Source: Actinomycetota bacterium
Lineage (GTDB): Bacteria > Actinomycetota > Thermoleophilia > Gaiellales > Gaiellaceae
Reading direction: 5' to 3'
DNA: 64,000 nt
Assembly (NCBI GenBank): GCA_009702325.1
Contig: WLID01000001.1
Span: forward strand, 722,023 to 786,022
Shown here in pieces: positions 53,101 through 61,678 of this stretch (position 1 is its first letter; every line of letters begins with the position of its first letter). A program made the position numbers and the translations under genes. Under the pieces are notes generated by a model, which was not told the DNA's origin, did not search any database, and worked only from the letters and a program-made list of their open reading frames with translations.

Positions 53101-53867
53101 GTAGCGAGAACGGCAGCGCACCGATGGGTTCCGGCACCGCTGTCAAGACGGCCGAGGCCGTGCTTGAGGTGCATGACATCCACACCTACTACGGGTCGAT
53201 TCACGCACTGAAGGGGATTTCGCTTGAAGTGCGCGCCGGTGAGATCGTCACGCTGCTTGGCGCTAACGGTGCCGGCAAGACAACCACGCTTCGTTCAATC
53301 AACGGGCTCAACCGGCCGCGTTCAGGTTCGATCAAGTTTGAGGGTCGCGACATCACGCAGACGCCGGCGCACGAAATTGTGCGACGCGGTATCGCACAGT
53401 CACCAGAGGGACGGCGCCTGTTCCCGCGCATGACGGTCGTTGAGAACCTTGAGATGGGTGCGTTTCAGCGCAACGACAAGGCGGGCATCAAGGAAGACAT
53501 GGAGCGGGTGTTCGGCCTGTTCCCGCGCCTCGCCGAGCGGAAGACGCAGAACGCCGGAACGATGTCGGGTGGCGAGCAGCAAATGTGCGCAATCGGTCGC
53601 GCGTTGATGGCCCGCCCGAAGCTGCTCCTGCTTGATGAGCCGTCACTTGGCCTCGCCCCGATCTTTGTCGAGAAGATCTTCGAGATCGTGAAGACGATCA
53701 ACGATGAGGGGGTCGCGATTCTGCTTGTCGAGCAGAACGCCCTCATGGCGCTCGATCATGCTGATCGCGGCTACGTGCTTGAGACCGGCCGGATCGTGTT
53801 GAGTGACTCCGCTGAGGCGCTCAAGACGAACGAGCAGGTTCGCAAGACCTACCTCGGCGAGTCGTAG
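53097..53867 (+). CDS. livF: branched-chain amino-acid ABC transporter ATPase LivF
   Basis: A 256-residue ATPase. Walker A GANGAGKTTTLRSING, Q-loop SPEGRRLFPRMTVVENL, signature MSGGEQQMCAIGRAL, Walker B LLLLDEPSLGLAP and H-loop LVEQNALMALDH are intact. It forms the ATPase dimer with LivG. The operon ends here; no binding protein follows. Confidence 0.94.
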   Translation: MSSENGSAPMGSGTAVKTAEAVLEVHDIHTYYGSIHALKGISLEVRAGEIVTLLGANGAGKTTTLRSINGLNRPRSGSIKFEGRDITQTPAHEIVRRGIAQSPEGRRLFPRMTVVENLEMGAFQRNDKAGIKEDMERVFGLFPRLAERKTQNAGTMSGGEQQMCAIGRALMARPKLLLLDEPSLGLAPIFVEKIFEIVKTINDEGVAILLVEQNALMALDHADRGYVLETGRIVLSDSAEALKTNEQVRKTYLGES

Positions 53868-53893
53868 TTCTGCTCGTCGTCTCCCGCCGTTCG

Positions 53894-53899
53894 TAGGAT
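53894..53899 (+). promoter_or_regulatory. -10 box of leaderless crcB
   Basis: TAGGAT, exactly 6 bases before GTG 53906. It leaves no room for a fluoride riboswitch. Confidence 0.45.
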
Positions 53900-53905
53900 G
53901 CGGGG

Positions 53906-54280
53906 GTGAGGACGGCGCTTGGAATCGCGATCGCGGGTGGCCTCGGGTCGCTTGCGCGGTACGGCTTGGGAACGTTCATCACGCGCCGTCACGCTGGCGA
54001 GTTTCCGTGGGGGACGTTCGCGGTGAATGTGCTGGGCGCGTTCGCGATGGGGTTGATCTTCACGCTTGCGACCGAGAGGTGGCAGCTCTCGTCGTGGCTG
54101 CGGCTATCGCTGACAGTCGGGTTCCTCGGCGGGTTCACGACGTTTTCGACGATGGCGTTCGAGGGCTACCGGTTGAGTGCCGACGATCTGCCGTGGATGA
54201 CGGCCGCGTACCTGCTCGGTTCGATCGTGCTCGGGCTTGTCGCCGTATACGGCGGGATTCTCGCCGGCCGCGCCCTGTAA
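53906..54280 (+). CDS. crcB: fluoride ion channel CrcB (Fluc)
   Basis: A 124-residue protein of four membrane helices that forms a dual-topology dimeric fluoride channel. The conserved features are GGLGSLARYGLG, WGTFAVNVLGAFAMGLI (the channel Asn) and GFLGGFTTFSTMAFEG (the Phe box). It starts at GTG 53906 and is leaderless, so it is not under the usual fluoride riboswitch. Most genomes have two crcB genes for a heterodimer, but only one is here. Confidence 0.92.
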   Translation: MRTALGIAIAGGLGSLARYGLGTFITRRHAGEFPWGTFAVNVLGAFAMGLIFTLATERWQLSSWLRLSLTVGFLGGFTTFSTMAFEGYRLSADDLPWMTAAYLLGSIVLGLVAVYGGILAGRAL

Positions 54281-54641
54281 CCGGCGGTTCGACGGGATAT
54301 TTCACCGCTACATCTGCGGGCCGATTCGTGCGGGGGCGCTCGGACCGTTGCGTCCCCACACGCGTCCCCCGCGGCCACGTCCTGGGGACAGTCCCCATTC
54401 GTTGGGTGTTGTGCATTCCGAGGTGCAAAATTCGCCGCCTGCGACGCGCGCGCGCCGCCAACATCCGGCAGGAGCATGGTTTGCGCGTCAGAGCATTCTG
54501 TGGCGGATTGCGACTTCGAATTCGCCCGGCGGATATCTACGCTGACCCTTGTTTTTCGTGCGCCGAGAGACGGCGAACGCATGAAGGTCGTTGCGCCTCC
54601 TGCGCGATATCCACTACCGAATTGTTCCCCGAATCTGCGGC
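54281..54641. other. 361-bp intergenic region between convergent genes
   Basis: Between the ends of crcB (plus) and the LarA-like gene (minus). It contains the palindrome ggggacagtcccc at 54384-54396 and no convincing ORF or RNA. Slightly less GC-biased than the flanks at its right end. Confidence 0.6.
54384..54396. repeat. 13-bp palindrome
   Basis: ggggac-a-gtcccc, the same architecture (six-base arms around one base) as the ggtgtcNgacacc ends of the 1928 element, but a different sequence. Perhaps a second kind of REP-like unit. Confidence 0.5.
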
Positions 54642-56117
54642 CTACGCTCCCACGCGCAGAGGGAAGTACGGCGGCGACAGCAGGAAGCCGATGCGTTCCG
54701 CGCCTCGGCCCTCGGCCATCGCAAGCGCGGCCGAAATGCCGTGAGCAGGAACGAGTCCGAGTTGGCGGGCCGACGAGGCGTCACGACACCCGGCAACCAC
54801 AACGGCCCCCAAGCGATCGGCAGTCGAGAGGCACGCCCGCCACTCCCCAAATGGCGCCAAGGGATGGACGGAACGGCCGTCGCGATACGCCGCGATGGCA
54901 TGCGGATCGGCGAGCGCATCTGCTTCTGCATCGCGCAGGGCGTTGGGATCGCGTGCTCCGCGGTGGTCGGAAAACAGGCTGCGGTATGGCGTCTGCGACG
55001 GTCGCGGGAATCGTCGCTGGAGATCGTGCAGCAAGATCGCCGTTCCGTTCTCTTTCACCGGGAACCCGTCACGCCACATCCGGAGCGCAAGACCGAGCCC
55101 GAGATAGGCCGCCGAGACAGGGTTGGGGCGCTCCCGCGGAAAGGTCAGCGTTGTCGGTGGAATACCGATCACGATCGCATCGAGCGGCTCGTCGAGCACG
55201 GCACCTTTGAATTCAACGCCACGCAGGAGCGCTTCGGTATGCGCCGCTGACACCGACCCGCCATACACCGCTGCGACGGAGAGTTCGCGGGGCAGGCGAT
55301 CGACCAACGTCGCCCGGATCGGCGCTGGCAAGAGCGAGAACCCTCGGCGCAAACGCGATCGCGCGATGCGTTCTAAGAGATCGTCTTCGTAGGGATAGCC
55401 ACCAAAGACATGCGGCAGGTTGAGCACGAGCGACACCCCAAACGCCGGCACGCGGGCAGAGAGCAGACGGTCAAGGTCGCGTGCAAGCTCAAGGCCAGGC
55501 GAGCCGCCAGCTTCAAGGAGTGAGGGCGCCGCGCCGACGCGCTGAGCTTCGTAGCTGCACGCTCGCAAGAACGCCGATGGGCCACCGTGCAGGGCCGTTT
55601 CGGCTGCCGTTACGCACACGACGAGGTCGGTTTCGACGAGTGCCGGGGCAACCCGCAGCGGCACGCGTGCGTGGCCGAGGTCGACGAGATCGTCCGCCGC
55701 GGTGTCATGGACGATCACGCGGCCACGGAACCGACGTCGGAACGGAGCTGGCACGAGCAGCCCGATCTCGCGGGGCGAGAGCCGACGGCCAAGACCGCCT
55801 GCAACGAGGATCGTCACCTGCGCGACACCGAGCCGTTCGAGCTCATCGACCGTTGCCTCGATCGCTTCGTGCCGAGGGTCGGGCGAAGCGGAGGGAATCG
55901 GCAGCAGCGGATGTTCGATCACGACCGTGGCCGAACCACCCCGCGTCACAAGCGACTCAAGCGGTGGCCCGGCGAGGGGGAAGCGAAGCGCCTCACGTAC
56001 GGCAGCACCGACGTCGCGGATCGGGCGAGGCGGTGCAGGCGGACGTAGAACGACCCCGTCCGCACCCGTTTCGACGACCACCAGTCGTCCACCGGAGAGC
56101 AGCGGAACGCGGGTCAA
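54642..56117 (-). CDS. degenerate LarA-like (DUF2088) protein
   Basis: About 491 residues. The N-terminal half resembles DUF2088 of the nickel-pincer lactate racemase LarA (SATVVIEHPLLPIPSASPD, RRRFRGRVIVHDTAADDLVD, HARVPLRVAPALVETDLVVC). The catalytic GTHR motif of LarA is replaced by GGLGRRL and the EPHxxAGYSGG motif by AETALHGGPSAF, so racemase chemistry is unlikely. The C-terminal half has FKGAVLDEPLDAIVIGIPPT. TTG 56117 is a best guess for the start; GTG 56162 would overlap the divergent polA. Function unknown. Confidence 0.7.
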   Translation of the reverse strand: MTRVPLLSGGRLVVVETGADGVVLRPPAPPRPIRDVGAAVREALRFPLAGPPLESLVTRGGSATVVIEHPLLPIPSASPDPRHEAIEATVDELERLGVAQVTILVAGGLGRRLSPREIGLLVPAPFRRRFRGRVIVHDTAADDLVDLGHARVPLRVAPALVETDLVVCVTAAETALHGGPSAFLRACSYEAQRVGAAPSLLEAGGSPGLELARDLDRLLSARVPAFGVSLVLNLPHVFGGYPYEDDLLERIARSRLRRGFSLLPAPIRATLVDRLPRELSVAAVYGGSVSAAHTEALLRGVEFKGAVLDEPLDAIVIGIPPTTLTFPRERPNPVSAAYLGLGLALRMWRDGFPVKENGTAILLHDLQRRFPRPSQTPYRSLFSDHRGARDPNALRDAEADALADPHAIAAYRDGRSVHPLAPFGEWRACLSTADRLGAVVVAGCRDASSARQLGLVPAHGISAALAMAEGRGAERIGFLLSPPYFPLRVGA

Positions 56118-56131
56118 GCGGCGCAGGCGAG

Positions 56132-56137
56132 TAGCAT
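56132..56137 (+). promoter_or_regulatory. -10 box of leaderless polA
   Basis: TAGCAT, 8 bases before GTG 56146. Confidence 0.4.
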
Positions 56138-56145
56138 CAGCTGAA

Positions 56146-58707
56146 GTGTCGCCGAAGAGCACGACAGGGGACGAGCTGGAGCTCGACGACGGGCCAGCCC
56201 GTGGGTCGGAACTCTTTCTCGTCGACGGGAACAACCTCGCCTACCGCGCGTTCTTCGCGTTGCCGGAGGAGCTCGCGACGAGCGACGGTCAGCCGACGGG
56301 CGCGCTGCTCGGTTTCGCGAACATGTTGTTCAAGCTGCTTGCTGACTACAAGCCGAAGGGTGTTGCGGTCGCATGGGACTCGCGCCCGACGCATCGGCGT
56401 GAGACGGCTGAGGCGGCCGACATCATTTACAAGGACGGTCGCAAGCCGATGCCGGATCTGCTGCGCGAGCAGTTCCCGCACTTTCGGCCGATCGTCGAGG
56501 CGTTTGGCTACCGCAACCTCGAGTTCGAAGGGTGGGAGGCCGACGATGTGATCGCGACGATCGCGACGCGGGCCGACACCGCGGGGGTTAAGACGACAGT
56601 CGTGTCGACCGATCGCGACGCCTTCCAACTTTGCTCCGGGAACGTGAGCCTGATGATGACGCCGCGCGGCGTTGCTGATGTTCAGGTCTACACGCCCGAT
56701 CGTGTCTTCGCGCGGTACGGCGTCCGTCCCGACCAGGTGCCGGACTTCATTGGGCTGAAGGGGGACAGCTCGGACAACATCCCGGGTGTTCCTGGGATCG
56801 GCGACAAGACCGCCGGTGAGCTGATTGCGAGGTACGGCTCGGTGGAGGGTGTGATCGAGCATGCGTCCGAGCTGACACCGGCGCGCTCGAAGAACATCAC
56901 CGAGAACGTTGAGCAGGCTCGTGTCTCGCGTGACCTCGCGACGATGCGCCGTGATCTCGACATCGACTGCGACCCGGCCGCCCTCGTTCTCTCGCCTCCC
57001 GACCGGTCGGAACTGCGCGAGATCTTCCGGCGCTTCGAGTTCCGCAACCTGCTCGGCCGCGTCGATGAGCTGGAGGAGGCGATCCCTTCCGCAGCTCCAG
57101 TAGCCGCCGCGGGATACAGCGTCGCGTGGCACGGCGGCGATGTGCGTATCGAGGGCCGTGTTGGCTTCGCCGCGCATGGCGATCACGCAGCAGTTGCGAC
57201 CGAATTAGGCGTGACCGTGGGGCCGAGGCCAGCGCGCGTTGAGGGCGATCTGATCGTCCACGACGCCAAAGCTGCTCGCGCCAACGCGACCGACGACACG
57301 CTGCTCGCTGCCTATCTGATCGAACCCGGCCGTTCGACCTACGCGCTTGAGGATCTCGGTGCGGAGTATGGGGTGGAGGTCGTGCCCGAGCCGGAGGCTG
57401 ACGAGGAGACCGCAGCCCTCGTCCGGGCTGCCGAGCTTCCTCGCCGGCTGATTGGCCCGATGTTGGAGCGGCTCGAGGAGCGCGGCGCGACTTCGCTCTA
57501 TCGCAACGTCGAGCTGCCGTTGACTCGCGTCCTGACCGACATGGAGCGCGCGGGCGTCAAGATCGACACCTATCGCATGGGCGAGATCACGGCGCGCCTC
57601 TCGGAGCGCGTCACCGAGCTTGAGGAGAGTGCGTACACGCTCGCGGGCGAGGAGTTCATGCTCGGCTCGACGCAGCAGGTGGCGAAGATTCTGTTCGAGA
57701 AGCTCGAGCTTCCCGCCGGCCGCAAGGGAAAGACGGGGTATTCGACCGACGCGAAGGTGTTGCGCGGCCTGCGTGGCCGTCACGACATCGTTCCGGTGAT
57801 TGAGGAGTGGCGCGAGCTTTCGAAGCTCGTGAACACCTACCTCGTGCCGCTCCCGGCGCTGATCGACGACGCAGACGGGCGCCTCCACACGACGATCAAT
57901 CAGACGGTGGCGAGCACCGGTCGGCTCTCGACGACCAACCCGAATCTGCAGGCGATTCCCGTGCGCACCGACCTCGGCCGCCAGATTCGCTCGGCGTTCA
58001 TTGCTGAGGATGGGCACAAGCTGATGTCGGCCGACTACTCCCAGATCGAGTTGAGGATCCTGGCGCACGTCTCGGGTGAGCCGAAGCTCCGTGAGGCGTT
58101 TGAGCGCGGCGACGACATCCACCGTGCGACGGCCGCGGAGGTGCTCGGCAAGGATCCGAACAACCTGACGACTGCTGAGCGCTCGATCGCGAAGATGATC
58201 AACTTCGGGATCATCTACGGCATCTCAGCCTTCGGTCTCGCCGACAACCTGGAGATTCCGGTGGGTGAGGCGCAGACCTACATCGACGCGTACCTGGCAC
58301 GCTTCCCGCACGTGCAGGCGTTCATCGCTCGCACGATCGAGGAAGCGACGCGCGACGGGTATGTGACGAGCCTCCTCGGCCGTCGGCGGCCGGTTCCCGA
58401 GATCCGCGCGCAGAATCGTCAGACGCGATCACTCGGCGAGCGATATGCCGTGAACTTCGTGATGCAGGGTTCGAACGCCGACATCATCAAGGTCGCGATG
58501 ATCAACATTCAGGAGCGCCTGCGCAACGAAGGGCGAGGTGCCCGACTCGTCTTGACGGTGCACGATGAACTGCTGCTCGAGGTTCCCGACAACGAGGTCT
58601 CTGCGGTCAAGGAACTCGTACGCGCGGAGATGTGCGGCGCGTTCGCGCTCGATCCGCCGCTCGCCGTCGACGTTGGTGTTGGCGACAACTGGGCCGACGC
58701 GAAGTAA
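56146..58707 (+). CDS. polA: DNA polymerase I
   Basis: An 853-residue repair and Okazaki-processing polymerase. The 5'-3' exonuclease domain begins LFLVDGNNLAYRAFFALPEE and includes STDRDAFQLC and GVPGIGDKTA. The middle 3'-5' exonuclease domain is short and lacks the DEDDy acids (GDLIVHDAKAARANATDDTL), so proofreading is probably absent. The polymerase has LSTTNPNLQAIPVRTDLGRQ, motif A SADYSQIELRILAHVSGE, the O-helix RSIAKMINFGIIYGISAFGL and motif C LTVHDELLLEVP. GTG 56146 is supported by TAGCAT 8 bases upstream. Confidence 0.95.
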   Translation: MSPKSTTGDELELDDGPARGSELFLVDGNNLAYRAFFALPEELATSDGQPTGALLGFANMLFKLLADYKPKGVAVAWDSRPTHRRETAEAADIIYKDGRKPMPDLLREQFPHFRPIVEAFGYRNLEFEGWEADDVIATIATRADTAGVKTTVVSTDRDAFQLCSGNVSLMMTPRGVADVQVYTPDRVFARYGVRPDQVPDFIGLKGDSSDNIPGVPGIGDKTAGELIARYGSVEGVIEHASELTPARSKNITENVEQARVSRDLATMRRDLDIDCDPAALVLSPPDRSELREIFRRFEFRNLLGRVDELEEAIPSAAPVAAAGYSVAWHGGDVRIEGRVGFAAHGDHAAVATELGVTVGPRPARVEGDLIVHDAKAARANATDDTLLAAYLIEPGRSTYALEDLGAEYGVEVVPEPEADEETAALVRAAELPRRLIGPMLERLEERGATSLYRNVELPLTRVLTDMERAGVKIDTYRMGEITARLSERVTELEESAYTLAGEEFMLGSTQQVAKILFEKLELPAGRKGKTGYSTDAKVLRGLRGRHDIVPVIEEWRELSKLVNTYLVPLPALIDDADGRLHTTINQTVASTGRLSTTNPNLQAIPVRTDLGRQIRSAFIAEDGHKLMSADYSQIELRILAHVSGEPKLREAFERGDDIHRATAAEVLGKDPNNLTTAERSIAKMINFGIIYGISAFGLADNLEIPVGEAQTYIDAYLARFPHVQAFIARTIEEATRDGYVTSLLGRRRPVPEIRAQNRQTRSLGERYAVNFVMQGSNADIIKVAMINIQERLRNEGRGARLVLTVHDELLLEVPDNEVSAVKELVRAEMCGAFALDPPLAVDVGVGDNWADAK

Positions 58708-58713
58708 CACGCT

Positions 58714-58743
58714 CGGTCGTTGCCTGACCGGCCGCTGTTTTTT
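58714..58743 (+). terminator. intrinsic terminator after polA
   Basis: cggtc (58714-58718) and gaccg (58726-58730) form a short stem, and six T follow at 58738-58743. A weak but plausible terminator 7 bases after the polA stop. Confidence 0.4.
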
Positions 58744-58866
58744 GCGAGTCGGTGACGCTGCTGCAAGACTGTTCCCGCGCCAGCTGTATCTCGGCGGTAC
58801 GCCTGCGGCCTTAGGCGTGTCGTTGGGAGGTCGTGTCCCGCGCTGTAACGAGGGAGTGGTGAGGTA

Positions 58867-59310
58867 ATGCGAGGTGGTGTGATGCGTCGGATTGGCGCCC
58901 GTAAGCGTTTGCTCGTGTGCGCCTCGATTCTCGCCGGGGTTCTCGTTGTGGGGCTCGCGCAGGCGACGGTGCCAAACAACATCACGCAGGCCTTCATCAC
59001 GGGCGGCAACAGCACGGTCGGCGTGACGTCGGACTTGACCCATGTCTACTGGGCAAACAATGGGGATGGCACGATCGGCCGAGCCAACATCGACGGTACG
59101 AACGTGAACCAGGCGTTCATCACCGGAGCGAGCGGGCCAATAACTGTCGCGGTTGATGCGAACTTCATCTACTGGGTCAATCAGAACAACGGAACGATCG
59201 GCCGAGCGGGTATCAACGGAACAGGTGGCGGTTCGTATCGCGTTCGAAACGATCGCCGTCCACGGATACCCCGGCCGTCTGCAACGTGTGAGCGCCCACA
59301 CCAATGTTGA
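58867..59310 (+). CDS. truncated secreted beta-propeller-like protein
   Basis: A 147-residue frame. A signal peptide (KRLLVCASILAGVLVVGLAQA) is followed by two copies of a propeller blade repeat: NQAFITGGNSTVGVTSDLTH then VYWANNGDGTIGRANIDGTN, and again NQAFITGASGPITVAVDANF with IYWVNQNNGTIGRAGING. Intact relatives have six or more. After NGTG the sequence leaves the repeat and ends in basic residues that belong to no repeat. The gene seems broken at about 59224. ATG 58882 is an alternative start. Confidence 0.65.
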   Translation: MRGGVMRRIGARKRLLVCASILAGVLVVGLAQATVPNNITQAFITGGNSTVGVTSDLTHVYWANNGDGTIGRANIDGTNVNQAFITGASGPITVAVDANFIYWVNQNNGTIGRAGINGTGGGSYRVRNDRRPRIPRPSATCERPHQC

Positions 59311-59770
59311 GCTCGCGCGATATCAACCGATCGTGTCGCAAACGACCTCGATTGTTGTGTTCGTGTTCTTCGCGATGCCGTACATGGGGAACAGCGTTGC
59401 GTTGTATGTCGGGACCGTGATCTGCTTCTCGCCCATCCTGCTTGATCGTGTCGCGCATCGGCTTCCGAAGCACCCGGGAGTTGCGAAGCTGATTCCGCAG
59501 GGCTTGGCCAAATGGGCGTACATCATCTTCAGCGGGATCGTCGCGGGAAAGCTGCTGGCCCATTGGGTGAGCGATCCGACCCAATCGATCCGTCTTGGCT
59601 TCCTGTTGCTCCCGCTCCCGCTCATCGCTATCGCGGTGCTCGAGTACTTCGTCGCTGATGATGAGGACGACGAAGAGTCGTCGTCCCGTCAGACGAGCGT
59701 GTGGATGTGGCGGCTCACCGGCACCGCAGTCGTTGTCGCCTGCGTGTACGTGACCGTCGCAGGCATCTGA
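59225..59770 (+). CDS. membrane-protein fragment fused to the propeller junction
   Basis: A 181-residue frame starting at GTG 59225 in the tail of the propeller ORF. It holds four or five hydrophobic segments (TTSIVVFVFFAMPYMGNSVA, ALYVGTVICFSPILL, LGFLLLPLPLIAIAVLEYF, TGTAVVVACVYVTVAGI) and an acidic stretch (DDEDDEE). It looks like the C-terminal part of a larger membrane protein whose N-terminus was lost. No ribosome site lies before the GTG. A deletion joining two genes is the simplest reading. The family is not recognised. Confidence 0.5.
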   Translation: MAVRIAFETIAVHGYPGRLQRVSAHTNVELARYQPIVSQTTSIVVFVFFAMPYMGNSVALYVGTVICFSPILLDRVAHRLPKHPGVAKLIPQGLAKWAYIIFSGIVAGKLLAHWVSDPTQSIRLGFLLLPLPLIAIAVLEYFVADDEDDEESSSRQTSVWMWRLTGTAVVVACVYVTVAGI

Positions 59771-59784
59771 CGTTGGCGGAGCGG

Positions 59785-60204
59785 CTACTTCTCGCGGCGG
59801 AGCACGTCGAGGACGTGTCCGACCTTTGAGATCGCGATCCGCTCGATGTCGAGCGCGCCGTCAGCGTCCTTAGCCGCGATCTTCTCTTGCGCCTGCCGAT
59901 TCAGGGCAATCGCCTCGTTCAGTTCAGCACGGAGTCGCTTGAGGCCGTGGCCGGGAACGTGGGCGGCACTCCGGAGGATGCCGTCGATCGTCTCGGTCTC
60001 GTAGCGGGAGATCGTCACCTGACCTTGCCGCAGGTCACGGCACACGAACCCGAGGATTTCCATGGCGCGCGTTGTGCGATACCGCATCAATGTCTGAGGT
60101 TGGAGCGCGGCGTGGTGAACGGGTCGCGCCTCGACACCCGCAGCAAGCACGCACGAGATGGTGACAGTCGCCAATCCGACCACGGCGGTAAGGCGCCTGC
60201 CCAT
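59785..60204 (-). CDS. secreted helical protein, unknown
   Basis: A 139-residue protein with an N-terminal signal (AVVGLATVTISCVLAAGVEA). The mature part is helical (TRAMEILGFVCRDLRQGQV and LRAELNEAIALNRQAQEKI). No family is recognised. ATG 60204 is supported by minus-strand TAGCTT 7 bases upstream (plus bases 60212-60217). It is convergent with the membrane fragment. Confidence 0.6.
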   Translation of the reverse strand: MGRRLTAVVGLATVTISCVLAAGVEARPVHHAALQPQTLMRYRTTRAMEILGFVCRDLRQGQVTISRYETETIDGILRSAAHVPGHGLKRLRAELNEAIALNRQAQEKIAAKDADGALDIERIAISKVGHVLDVLRREK

Positions 60205-60299
60205 CTGGACGAAGCTAGCAGGCTGCTGGCATAATGCCTAGCCAGTAAGCCAAATCCGTCGCTCTTGCACGTTGTTTCGGCGAGATGCAGATTCCCGGC

Positions 60300-60305
60300 T
60301 ATACT
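60300..60305 (+). promoter_or_regulatory. -10 box of rpsA
   Basis: TATACT, a near-perfect -10 hexamer, 11 bases before TTG 60317. It implies a leader of at most about 5 bases if TTG 60317 is used. Confidence 0.55.
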
Positions 60306-60316
60306 TCCTCGCCGCT

Positions 60317-61678
60317 TTGACTACTCACGAAATCATGCAGCTAGAACCAGGCGTTTGGGTCGAAGGACCTGACGGCGAACTGATCCCCGATTACGGATCG
60401 ACCTTCCCTGAAATCAACGAGGGCGAGGTTGTTCACGGGACGGTCGTGCGCGTCGACAAGGACGAGGTTCTCGTCGACATCGGCTACAAGTCCGAAGGCG
60501 TCATCCCGGTCTCTGAGCTTTCGATTCGTCGCTCTGTCAATCCCGCCGATGAGGTTTCGCTCGGTGATGAGATCGACGCGCTCGTCCTTACGAAGGAAGA
60601 CGCTGACGGTCGCCTGATCCTTTCGAAGAAGCGCGCACGCTTCGAACTCGCATGGAAGAACATCGAGCGCGCCTCCGAGTCGGGCGAGCCGGTTGTCGGT
60701 CGCGTGATCGAAGTCGTCAAGGGCGGACTCATTCTCGACCTTGGTGTTCGCGGCTTCTTGCCGGCGTCGCTTGTCGATATTCGCCGTGTGCAGGATCTCG
60801 ACGAGTTCCTGGCGCAGGAGCTTCGCTGCAAGGTCATTGAGCTCAACCGCTCACGCAATAATGTCGTCCTTTCGCGGCGCGCTGTGCTTGAAGAGGAGCG
60901 CAAGGAGCAGCGCCAGCAGATCCTCGATCGGCTGCAGCCGGGCGATGTTGTTGAAGGTCAGATCTCGAACATCGTCGACTTCGGCGCGTTCGTTGACCTC
61001 GACGGCATGGATGGACTCATCCACATCTCTGAGCTTTCGTGGTCGCACGTCAACCACCCGTCTGAGATCCTCGAGATCGGGCAGACCGTTGAGGTCAAGG
61101 TGCTCGACATCGATCGCGATCGCCAGCGCATCTCGCTTGGCCTGAAGCAGACGCAGAACGATCCGTGGCAGCAGGTGCTCGACAGCTACGGGGAGAACGA
61201 TGTTGTCGAAGGTCGCGTGACGAAGGTCGTCACGTTCGGTGCCTTCGTCGAGATCCTCCCGGGTGTCGAAGGCCTCGTCCACATCTCCGAGCTTGCGCAG
61301 CATCACGTCGAGAACCCGCGCGAAGTTGTGTCGCAGGGTCAGGCCGTGAACGTCAAGATCATCGAGATCGACGGTGAGCGTCGCCGCCTTTCGCTCTCGC
61401 TGAAGCGTGTCGAGGAGACCGATCCGGTCCAGCCGCGCGCAGATGGTGGCGAGTCGGTGCATCTGCATCCCAACCTCGACCTTTCGGGCACCGTCGAGGA
61501 AGTCGACGAAGCTGCTCTCGCTGAGGCGTACGCGCCGGTTGTCGAGGCTGCAGTCGCCGCCGAGATGGCGCAGGCAGAGGCGGAAGTGGTTGAGGTTGAA
61601 GCTGAGGCCGAGGTGGCCGAAGCTGTGGTTGAGGCTGACGACGCCTCAGCCGAAGAAGCGCCCGCCGCCGCAGAGTGA
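60317..61678 (+). CDS. rpsA: 30S ribosomal protein S1
   Basis: A 453-residue mRNA-binding ribosomal protein with four S1 (OB-fold) domains, for example EGEVVHGTVVRVDKDEVLVD, GEPVVGRVIEVVKGGLILDL, GDVVEGQISNIVDFGAFVDL and NDVVEGRVTKVVTFGAFVEI. The last two have the strongest HISELS motifs. An Ala/Glu-rich C-terminal tail (about 60 residues) is unlike E. coli. TTG 60317 is the likely start because of the -10 box; ATG 60335 is an alternative. It overlaps coaE by GTGA. Confidence 0.94.
   Translation: MTTHEIMQLEPGVWVEGPDGELIPDYGSTFPEINEGEVVHGTVVRVDKDEVLVDIGYKSEGVIPVSELSIRRSVNPADEVSLGDEIDALVLTKEDADGRLILSKKRARFELAWKNIERASESGEPVVGRVIEVVKGGLILDLGVRGFLPASLVDIRRVQDLDEFLAQELRCKVIELNRSRNNVVLSRRAVLEEERKEQRQQILDRLQPGDVVEGQISNIVDFGAFVDLDGMDGLIHISELSWSHVNHPSEILEIGQTVEVKVLDIDRDRQRISLGLKQTQNDPWQQVLDSYGENDVVEGRVTKVVTFGAFVEILPGVEGLVHISELAQHHVENPREVVSQGQAVNVKIIEIDGERRRLSLSLKRVEETDPVQPRADGGESVHLHPNLDLSGTVEEVDEAALAEAYAPVVEAAVAAEMAQAEAEVVEVEAEAEVAEAVVEADDASAEEAPAAAE

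Noticed and set aside
53868..53905. fluoride riboswitch before crcB
   Set aside because: Only 38 bases separate livF and crcB, and the -10 box spacing implies no leader.
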